The notes below the pieces were generated by a model. The model saw nothing but the letters and a program-made list of their open reading frames with translations. It did no database searches and was not told where the DNA came from. Both the position numbers and the translations under genes were made by a program. Below, piece by piece: positions 45,891 to 55,240 of a stretch of 64,000 nucleotides of DNA (its first letter is position 1; the number at the start of each line of letters is the position of its first letter). This DNA comes from Monocercomonoides exilis (Eukaryota > Preaxostyla > Oxymonadida > Polymastigidae): the NCBI GenBank assembly GCA_001643675.2, contig LSRY02000037.1:310001-374000 (forward strand), given 5' to 3'.

Positions 45891-47402
45891 TTGGCTCGTT
45901 CTAACAAAAGCTTGAGTTAATACGTTTGCGTTTTCAAATTATTTCAAGCATTTGTTCTGTGTTGATTCAAATTCCGCTATCGAGATAAGAAAAATACCAA
46001 ATATAAATGAAATTGTCTATAGATCTGAAAATGTGCATTTCGGTGTGAAATATGATGCTCGAAGCAGCTTATGAACAATACGTGCGCGAAAAAACTCCCA
46101 ACTGTTGTTTTTATCATATCTGTTTCTGCCTCGTTTTTGTTGAAAATTTTCCCTCTCCCGCATTGGCGTCAGTGCCCTTCTGCATTCCAGCTTTCCTCTC
46201 TTCTCTCGATGAGATTTCTCAACCCCTTTCACTAGCTCAGGCATTGTTGAAAAACAACCATGAACCCATCACTTCTTCCTGTCTGCTCTCCGCTCATTCT
46301 CTCTGTCCAACGCTCCTGGCCTTCTCCTCCGCTCTTCCATCCATCTGATGCCCCAAGTCCAATCTTCGGCTCCTCCCAAAGCCACTTGCCAACGATGTAG
46401 GCGACCCAAACAGAAACATAGAAACTGTGGCTGCAGATGGCTCCGAAGTCGTGATAAATGAAAGACTTGACCCCTTCTCGTTGCTTGCTTTGTGCCGTAC
46501 TGGAGGCGGACGGAATCGATTTGGATAAAGCTCATCACGTTCTGGTTACCATGGAAGTGTTGCGAACAGCGGCTCCCCTAATCCGTCTACTGCAGATCCA
46601 TTTTGGGCTTCAGCTTCTCCTTCAGTTTCTCTCGCTTTTCCTTAATTTTTCCTTTGTGCCATTCTTCCTGGTCCTTTTCCTGGTCTTTTTGCTGTATTTC
46701 CTTTTCCACTTATTTCTTGTTTCTGCACTGCCTCGATACACACTGCTCTTCATGCTCCATGCTCTCTCCAGCACCATTTTCTTTTTCATCTCCACTTCTG
46801 TCTTCTCCATCTTCATTTCAACTCTCATTTGCATCTTCGCTATCGCCAGTCCGCTCGTATCTCAAAATATGATGGCGGTGGTAGTAGTGTTGGTGGCGGA
46901 GGCTGTGGCAATGTTCATCGTCATCCACTTGCAACGCCTCCTCCTCTTCTCCTGGCTGCACAGAATCCATCAGCAACATCCGCTCCACCATCCGCTTAGG
47001 ATAAACACGGACAACACTGTCTGGCTGCGAATACAGAAACTTCATCTCCTTTCGGCTTCTCGCTGTAGTAGGTGCAGACGCCCTTCCTTCCGCACCTTCT
47101 CTAAACCTTCTCCCTCTTGGCGTCTCTCCCTCAAAATCCTCCCCAAACTCCTCATCTCTCCTTCCTCTTCCAATCTTTGTTCTTCCCTATGCCTCCTTTC
47201 CTTCTCCTCTCTCATCCTCTATCCTGTCGCAATTCTCGCTTCCTTCTCCCCTTTCTCCTTCTTCTCCTTCTTCTCTTCCATCGTCTGCTTCTTCCTCTGT
47301 TTCTGCTTCTGCTTCTGCTTCTGATCGTGTTCTCGTATGCTCTTCAACACACCACCCATCTCCTCTTCACACTCGTCCTTTCTGCCTTTACTCCAAATAG
47401 AA
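45891..47402 (-). pseudogene. Further decayed minus-strand coding, coiled-coil-like
   Basis: Fragments include SAATVSMFLFGSPTSLASGF (about 46440), VVRVYPKRMVERMLLMDSVQ (about 47010) and a Lys/Gln-rich stretch next to the inverted repeat at 47219-47437. The segment immediately outside the repeat (ENCDRIEDERGEG in one frame) has a diverged counterpart outside the right arm at about 58110 (ENCNKMEDEREER), so weak similarity continues beyond the near-identical arms. Confidence 0.35.
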
Positions 47403-48360
47403 CTCTCTCCTCGCTTCCTCTCTCCTCTGCCTCGCAAGCATCGTCTCGCTCATCTCCATCGCCCTTCTCTTCGCGTTCTTCTCTCCCATCTTTCGGTTCA
47501 GCTCCCGTCTTGTCTCCCGCGTCTTCACTGCCCCTTCCCTCCGCTCCCGCTCCTTCTCGTCCTCCCGCAGCATCACTGACACCTTGTACTCTTCCCCCAC
47601 AATCATCTTCTTCTGCACCGTCGTCACGCGCGAAAGCTTCGATTCCTTAAAGAACTTCCCCCACGGCTTCAGCAGTAGCAGCGTCGGCGGCACCCCTTCT
47701 GCTGCCCCAGTTGCCCGCACTGTCTTTCGTAGCTTATCAAACTCCCGCATCCGCGCCAGGTTCTGCCGCTGCTCCTGCATCTTCTGCTCAAACAGCCCAA
47801 TCGACTCCTGCACTTTGTACTTCCGCAATCTTCTTTATCATCATCTCCTAGATATGCTCTTTTCAGTAGTAGAATCGCAATCGACAGAATGCCACTGAAC
47901 TTCATCAGCTTCTCTTTCAGGTAGTTCCCCCCTGCTCCACCACGAAATACACCGCCGTCACAGACAGATCACATGACAGTACAACATTTGGCATCAACAT
48001 CACCTTCACAAAAAAATAGAGTAGGCAATATGATGTACGTCACAGCCTCCAGGTTCGCTGCTGCCGCACACGCTCCATAGATCTGGGAACAATGTCATAG
48101 ACCAGGTGCTACAGGGTGCAGTGCCTCTCCACATCCACGCCCCATCAGCGACCCTGTAGCAAGCGAAGGTATCATTGTACCTGCGGGAACAGCCTGCGAA
48201 ATTGACAGCTGTTAGGATTCATGCTTCGCAACCAGGCACGCGCACATACTCCGCTCCCAAATTCCACACGTCTGCAGCTCAACCTCAGTCGGCATATCTT
48301 CCTGCGGTGGTGCCTTCAGCTGCGCTGTGTCGTCTGTCCCAACGACTATCCCTGTAGAGA
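47388..48360 (-). pseudogene. Decayed kinase-like/coiled-coil gene in the left arm
   Basis: Mirror of 57120-58111, with the same lesions. The terminal frame 47828-47388 (146 codons) reads VQESIGLFEQKMQEQRQNLA, then LLLLKPWGKFFKESKLSRVT, then a basic coiled coil. It runs out of the arm at 47403 and ends FYLE. The right-arm copy ends differently, so the duplication boundary cuts through this reading frame. Confidence 0.5.
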
Positions 48361-50250
48361 ACACAAACGAAGAAGTCAAAGAAAAGGCGGAAGTGTGCGC
48401 AAATATTTCTATTCAGCGGGCTTCGATGAAGACCAAAAAAAAAAGAATATGCATAATTTCACATAAAAATCAAAAGAAAATAATAAAAAAAATATAGATA
48501 ATATATTAATTCATGCCTTAGAATGCTTCAGAGCCAACGTTTTGAATTGAAACAAATTGATCATCATCGATTCAATTTTCTTTCTTCGCTTCCTCTTTCT
48601 ATTCAGTTGAGTCACAATCATTAAACCCCAAGACAACCTCCCTGATCAACTTCCTTCCTTCATTCTTTTCCCTCCCTCCCTCTCATTCACTCTCTCATTC
48701 ACTCTCTCATTCACTCATTTTTCTAATTCTTCCCAATGAGCTCCGACAATTCTTTGCCTGTTAAAGCACTTGCAAAACGAACATTAAATCGATTCGTCAA
48801 GGCAGGCTGAAAGAATACAAAGTGGTAGAACATTCAATCAATGAGGGGGAAAAAGTGAGAAGGCAGAGAGAAGGAAGGATGATGGAGGAGCAATGATTGA
48901 TGGGAAGCATTTTGAATGCACTCTGATCGCATGCAGCAGCAGCAAATGAAAAGAATGGAGGCATCTCATCCGCCAGGCTGTTCAGTTCGAGATTGCAATT
49001 GAAGAGGTCGGCACGCAACAAAGAAGACACAGATATCCAGGAAAAGAAGAAGAGGAGGAATTGCAAGAGAAGATGCATTTGATGGCAAATGAATGTTTGG
49101 CAAACAGAAACACCAAATTATCAATGTCAAGCTTGTGGTTCGCTAAAATTACAAATTGTTTCAAGAGCAAAATCCGATTGAAGTTGGACAGAATGTTGTT
49201 CGACTGTTAACAAATATTTGAAAATTGGATGTCTCGTCGTTGGCGTTTCTCCTTTCTTTTGAAGAAATAGCGGAATCAGAATTAAAATTTCGTCGCTTTC
49301 CATTTCTGCCTGGAGCAGTCCGAGAAACAGGAAAACCTTATTAATAAAATTGATATTTTTGGGTTTTCCTTTTTTTCGTTGAATTCTTGCCTTTTTTGTT
49401 TTTTGTGAAAAATATCCTTCCCTTGATTTTGCCAGTCACTTTCCTTGCAAAAAAATACCCCAAACTGTTCTCCCTGAATTTAATTCCAAAATGCTGTATA
49501 ATTTTGTGCAGATTTTTGCCTTCACAGAATTCTATCCTTATATCGACATTCAATAAAACATCATTTGAATTGTTTTAATCTTTTGTTCCAATCAAAAATT
49601 ATAAAAATCATGAATCTTGCGTAACTTCATTTGTTTCCCAATTGCTATATAATAATATGTTCTATTCTCATCGTAATGCTCTCCAACGTGAAGATTTGCT
49701 ATTTGACAGACAAGAAAAGTTCCTTTTCTTTGAAAAGGAAGCAAACAGAGCAGTTTTCCAATATAATGAAAAAATTGTAATATTTCAATAAAAATTAAAT
49801 TATAAAAAGTATTAGCAAACCCGTTAAAAGTTGGAAAAGCAAGTGGTTTTGAAAAAATGAAAGAAACAAAACTCCGGCTTTAATCAGAACCATATCTTTT
49901 TGAATTTTTGAATATTTATTGAAAAAAAAACAAATATCAGAAAAATTTTGATTTTTTGTTTAATAGTTATGTATGTGATAAGAGTTAGAAAAATGTTTTT
50001 TTTGATTTTTAAAACGCTGTATTCGAAGAGCATCAGCTCTTTTTCTTTGTCCAAACAATGGCGATCACAAAATGACAGAATCTTCAGGGGTCTTTTTTTT
50101 GCATAAAATGATTGTTTTCACCATTTTAACTTCATCTATAGCCAAAAAACTGCATTCTTCTACCTGCAATTTTCGCCCTTTAACGCTTATTTTTTTGATC
50201 TTTTTGACCCCTTGGAAATTCGGATCATGGGTCAGATCCTTTTTTTCATT
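47403..50250. repeat. Left arm of a 2.85-kb near-identical inverted repeat
   Basis: 2848 nt, the reverse complement of 55241-58090. I found only two differences, both 1-nt homopolymer length changes: an A-tract near 48437 against 57043, and the AGGAAAAG tract near 49040 against 56449. The arm contains decayed coding sequence on its minus strand (47403-48360 and 49339-49736), an ORF of unknown origin (48797-49170, frame broken by the A-tract difference), and a CTCTCATTCA decamer repeated about four times at 48680-48720. The inner end is at ATCCTTTTTTTCATT. Confidence 0.95.
49339..49736 (-). pseudogene. Decayed paralogue of the 22950-23270 ORF (left arm)
   Basis: Mirror of 55755-56152. The last frame (49553-49341) starts MNVDIRIEFCEGKNLHKIIQ and includes YFFARKVTGKIKGRIFFTK. 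The upstream part (IANLHVGEHYDENR) is in another frame with stops. Confidence 0.45.
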
Positions 50251-50559
50251 GAAGAATGATATTTAATGTTATTTTTTAATATTTTTATATGAAAATATAA
50301 TTTGTCAAAAGAAATATTCATTTATGCGACGAATATTCAATAGACCTTCAATTTAAGAATTCTTAAATTTTTCAAATTTTTTTCTGATATGAAATTTTCA
50401 AAAAATTATTTTCTAATTCAAATCACGTTGAAAAAAATTTTTTTTCAATTTTGGAAATAGTCAAATAATGAAAAAATAACAAAACATATTTTTTTAAATA
50501 AAAAAAAATTATTTTAGAATAATTGTGATTTTCCATAAGAAAATATTTATTAGAGAAAA
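50251..50559. other. AT-rich 5' flank of the fusion gene
   Basis: Unique AT-rich sequence between the left arm and the start codon; the likely promoter region. No motif can be named. Confidence 0.4.
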
Positions 50560-52867
50560 ATGTCCATTTCAAAACGCGAATCGACATTAAATTCTCGTTG
50601 CAATGTTCTATGGCAAGAAATAAAGAGAATCGGCGGAAATGACGTGGATTCGTTGCTTGCCTATTTGTTTTACACCTACAGGCAATCATCTTCAGTAATT
50701 AATGATTTACTGAAGTCTTTGAATGGTTTGGCTTTTTTTTTTTTTGTATTGTGTTAAAAATATTATTTTAACTCTCTGTTATTTTTTTTCTTTTTGATTT
50801 GTAAATTATTTATTTTTTTTGAAACAGAATATCACATAAAGCTGCTGGAAGACCTGTCTGTGGTGTACAACAACGCTCCGTTGCACACTCAGACAACAAT
50901 GCTGCAAGCGCTTTCCCGCAACACATCATTATCCGATTTACAGGACTATGGATATGATGTTTCGGAGGGAAAATTTATTTACGCGAAGCAAACGCTGAAG
51001 AAGAATCAAGGTTTTATCATTCCGCCTCAAAAGCCTCATCTTCCTTCTTGCAGAAGTGGTTTGAATTTATTAATATTTTTTCTGATTTATTTTCTTTGTT
51101 TATTTTAGGCTTAAATGAACAGGAATGGGAAAAGGGCAACAACTGGATGTTAGCCCATTCGACTGAAGCCTCAACTTCGCTTCAGTCAGCAAAGAAAAAG
51201 CAGCGAGCTGAGCCAGATTACGCCAGATTTATTGATGAAGATGCCTGGGAAAATGAAATTGTTACAGAAAACTCTTTTTCAAATAAAAAACAATCTTCTT
51301 CTTCTTCAACATCATCTCAACTCAATAAAAATTCAAAAACCATTTCAGAAAAAAATTCTCCTTCTTCAAATTCTTCTTCTTCTCAAGCTGTTGATGCCCC
51401 AATCAGTACTCCAATTCGGAGAGAAAGTGGACCAACAAAAAACCAAAATAAAAATTCAAATCACAAACGTCACTCTTCTCCATCTCCAATACCAATTCAC
51501 AATATATTCAAATCAAAAACTTCTTCTTCACAAATTTCAATTACAAAAAAATTGAAAGAAAAAATAAATTCTTCATCATTTCAAAATGATAATGTGTTTG
51601 TGAGTGAGCAATTAGTTGATTATGCCACTTCACCCACATTAATTCCACCTCAAGCATTTCAAACTCTCTTTTCTTCATTTTCTAAAAAGAATGACACTTC
51701 AACAGTTCAACAACAAAGCATTCAACCTTCAAATAATGAAATATCTATTCAAAACAATTCTTCAAAAAATATTTCAAAAAAGAATGCTAAAGAAAATTCA
51801 ACAAAAAATCATTCTCATTCTCAATCTTCTTCAAATTCATCAAATTCTTCAAATAAATCATCACAAATAGCAAAAGGATTGCCAAACTTAGGCAACACAT
51901 GCTATTTGGCTTCTCTTCTTCAATGCATGTCTTCTATCATCACGCAAAAACCATCTTTAATCAAAAAACAAACAGTTATGAAGAACATATCTTCGCGTGT
52001 AATAAGTGTTTGTCAACAACTGGTTAAAGATGGAATGGCAGTGCGTTCTTGGATCCCATCGCTTATCAACAAATGGGAAAACTTTTGTGGATATGGCAGC
52101 AGACAGCAACAGAATGTGATAGAAGCATTTGAAAATCTTCATCAACTTCTTCAAATTAATAAGATATTTGAAAAGGACACTTTCAATCCTGTTTTAATCA
52201 CTCATTTCAAATGCCAAAAATGCCAAAAAATTTCATCACGTTTCAATGAAGCCTGCAGTAATGTTATCATAAATTCATCATCACCTCATAAAGGTCTGTC
52301 TTCTATCTTTTCAACTGAGATATTGAACGGAAAAAATGCTGTCTATTGTGATGCATGCAAGGAAAAATGCTGTGCTGCGAGATGGGAGGAAATGGCTGCA
52401 TTTCCAGAGGTGCTAGCCCTCTGTCATGAATGCACTGATGCTGCTAGTTCTGCTCCTTCTAGAACTATACTAATAGAAACAGATCGTGTATACCAGCGCA
52501 CTTTCTGCAAAGGGTTTTCTTCTAAAGATATTCAACATCTTCAAAAAGATAATAAAGAAACCATCATTTATCATCTAGTTGGGCAAATACTATTCAAACG
52601 TCTGGATCAAAGAAATGGACATTTCATTGCTATTGTTCAAAGGAAGACAAGAAGTGATGTATTGTGGAATATTTGCAATGATGAAAGTGTTTCTGAATTT
52701 GATAAAGATAATTGGAATTCATCATGGAAAGATATTTACGCTCAGGGTTACGCTCCTTCTCTTTCTTTCTACACAAAAGAAAGAACAAAACCAACACTAT
52801 CTTCTATTCAATTTGGTGGTTTTTCTTCTTCTTCAGAAACATCAAATTTAAACACTTTAAACAACAT

Positions 52868-52939
<72 letters not shown>

Positions 52940-54353
52940 GATAACAACAACTTTAACTTTAACATCAACAATATCTTCGTCATCCACATTCATCACTCCA
53001 CCTCATCGAACAACTTCTATTCCTTTACTCTCGTCGTCTATTTCAACAAGTTATGGATTGGAAGCTTTGAAAGAAAGAAGAAAGAAAATGGGCATCTTTT
53101 CTCCCAATGAAAAGAGATTAATCTTCAAACCCAAAACAAAATTGTGGAAAGAGTTTTCAGAAGAAACAAATATCAAAGTTTCTTTGTCTCACTTCTACAA
53201 ACTCACTTCCAACTTCTCAAAAGCGAAAAGACGTACAGATCTTTGTGGAATGTGTGAGAAGTTGAACTATTTGGAGAATAAACTCAAATCTTCACAAAAC
53301 AAAAATGGTCTTTCTTCTGCCGAGTTTCACACTCTGAAACTTCTTCGACAACACCGACTTGTTGCAGAAATGCAACGAAAACATTATCAATCAACTGTTG
53401 ATAATCTGAAAGAGGGAGAAGCAGTCTTCGTCTTCGACTTTAAAGAAAAATGGAAACTCCCGATCAGAAAGAACCAACTTCAACAAGAATTCTTTAATTA
53501 TCAACAGGTTTCTCAATTCACAATCATCTCTCTTCAAAAAATTAATAACCAAAAAATAAAACGAACTTTCAACTTCTTCTCCGACTGCCTCTCAAATGAT
53601 CACAGATTTGTTATTGAGTGTCTGGAATCTGTGATCAAAAGACGCTTCTTCTCAGACACTCACACTTTTAAGTTCTTCTGCGATTCGGGTCCACACAACC
53701 GAAATCGCTTCCTTCTTCACTTCATCCTTTCCAAACAATCAAAACTCCTAAAAAAGAAAAATACACAACTCAATTTCTTCGCTGAGCATCATGGAAAAAA
53801 CATTTGTGATAGTGAATTTGGTGCGTTAGTGAATGCAATCGACAACAATCTTTCGACAGAACACATCGCCACACTTCATGATTTGATCAACTTCTTCGAA
53901 AACAATATGAACACTTCGACATCAGCTTCTTCAACTTTTCAATCTAACATTTTCTCAACATCATCATCAAACTCTTCACCATCTTCGACATCTGTCAATA
54001 ACTTTGAGCATGAGAGGTACTTTGAAGAATATGTACCATCTCAACAAATCTCATGGCCTTCACTGTCCGTTCCCCACATGAAGGACTACTTGTATTTTGA
54101 GCGCAAGGGCTCATTTGTCTGTGCTTCAGCTGTTGGATATCTTCCTCAACGCTCTCTGGTTGCACTCGAATCTTCGACGATGAAAGAAAAAGTCCAAAGA
54201 TCAAGGAAGTCATTTCACTCTGATATCACATCATCTAACTCTTCTCTTCTTTCTCAATCTTCTCAAGATCTTCTTTCAAGGAGATTTGAGCTTCTTCTTG
54301 ACTCTTCTTCTATTTGTGAATCTCAAAATTGTTCTTTTGGTGTCCCCTATTAA
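50560..54353 (+). CDS. Ubiquitin-specific protease-transposase fusion, three exons, intact
   Basis: Exons 50560-50725, 50828-51058 and 51109-54353; introns 102 and 50 nt (GTTTGG...ACAG, GTTTGA...TTAG), both phase 1; 1213 residues. Residues 1-130 are helical (LSRNTSLSDLQDYGYDVSEG), as seen ahead of transposase catalytic domains. After a Ser/Lys-rich stretch comes a peptidase C19 (USP) domain: Cys box GLPNLGNTCYLASLLQCM (Cys397), QQNVIEAFENL, Cys pairs (CQKC, CDAC) and His box RNGHFIAIV (His637) with WNICND (Asp657). A poly-Ser linker follows, then a second domain with CGMC, VFVFDFKEKW (Asp909), FFCDSGPHNRN (Asp991) and FFAEHHGKNICDSEFG (Glu1025 or Asp1033). Spacing and secondary-structure context fit an RNase H-fold DDE nuclease, and HGKxxCDxxxG is shared with several eukaryotic transposases. 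The USP call is firm; the transposase call is motif-based. Family of the element unknown. Confidence 0.8.
52869..52939 (+). repeat. (TCA)n microsatellite encoding poly-Ser linker
   Basis: An uninterrupted TCA run of about 23 units inside exon 3, in frame as Ser, joins the protease and transposase-like domains. Confidence 0.95.
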
Positions 54354-54360
54354 GAAACTA

Positions 54361-54492
54361 GATGTTGTGCATGCTTAGCTGGCACTCTATCGGAAGGGTG
54401 CTGGACATGACTGTTCGTATTAGATATTGCAGCCTTCGGGCTGCTTTATCCGGACCTGGATACGACGAACAGCCTCCCAGGTGCATAACAGT
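54361..54492. ncRNA. GC-rich potential multi-stem RNA structure 3' of the fusion gene (unclassified)
   Basis: Stems read directly: P1 TGTTGTGCA (54363-54371) with TGCATAACA (54482-54490), 9 bp including one G-U. P2 GCACTC (54382-54387) with GGGTGC (54396-54401). P3 CTGTTCGT (54411-54418) with ACGAACAG (54465-54472). Inside P3, P4 GCAGCC-TTCG-GGCTGC (54429-54444), a perfect stem on a UUCG-type tetraloop, and P5 ATCC/GGAT (54448-54461). The nested layout is compatible as one fold, starting 8 nt after the TAA. It is GC-rich in an AT-rich context. No known RNA family recognised; it could be a 3'-UTR element, a ribozyme, or a recognition site. Whether it is transcribed is unknown. Confidence 0.4.
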
Positions 54493-55240
54493 TAGAATCC
54501 GATTGTTTTCTTGTGCTTTTTGTCCCTGTAATGTCCCTATAATTAAATTGGTTATTGTCCCGCTTATATATGTATTTATCGAGATTCATTAATGGAGAGA
54601 GTTATGAGGGAATTCATTGATCTTTGGGTGATGTTTTTGGAAGGGAGAGTTGATGAGAGTGTGAAATGTTGTTTTATCATTGTGTCTGTCTTTTTTCTTT
54701 GTTGGATTTGATCTTTTTGAGTCAAAGTGAGAGGAATATTAGAAAGAGGAGAATGGATGGAAAACAGAGGGAAAATAGACAAGTTAGTTTGTAAACTTTT
54801 AATATAAGTATCCTTTTTTGTTAGGAATTGTATTTGATGCCATGAATTTGTTGAAATAGTACTGTTTTTTCTCATATCTTATATTGTTCAAAATTGTTGA
54901 CATTTAGTTGATATTTGGTGAATGTCTTATGAATATGTGATCGAATTATGTTTTATTGAAAATGATTGAATCTGATTTGAAAATTTCTGATTGTTTTCAA
55001 TTTTTATTATGATTAATATCATGAAGTACTTTTTGTTTTTTTATGTCATTTTGATTGGAAAACGATTGTTATTTTTTAACGTATTTTTTCTCATTTCACT
55101 GATTTTCTATGAAATCTCAATACGATAGAAATTTAATGTTTGAAAACATTTAATGAAAGAGTTACAACAAAATCATCGATGGATGTGAATTAAGAACCAT
55201 TTTATCGTGAAATCTTTTCAAAAAAATTTTCAAAAGTTTG
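54493..55240. other. AT-rich 3' flank inside the inverted repeat
   Basis: Unique spacer between the structured block and the right arm. No gene or repeat recognised. Confidence 0.4.

Noticed and set aside
46458-47324. A 288-codon plus-strand frame rich in Leu, Ser and Phe
   Set aside because: It is the antisense of Glu/Lys-rich decayed minus-strand coding sequence; hydrophobic composition arises from the complement.
52804-52996. Minus-strand frames of poly-Met and poly-Asp, and a plus-strand poly-Ile frame
   Set aside because: They are alternative frames of the (TCA)n tract that encodes the Ser linker in the intact fusion gene.
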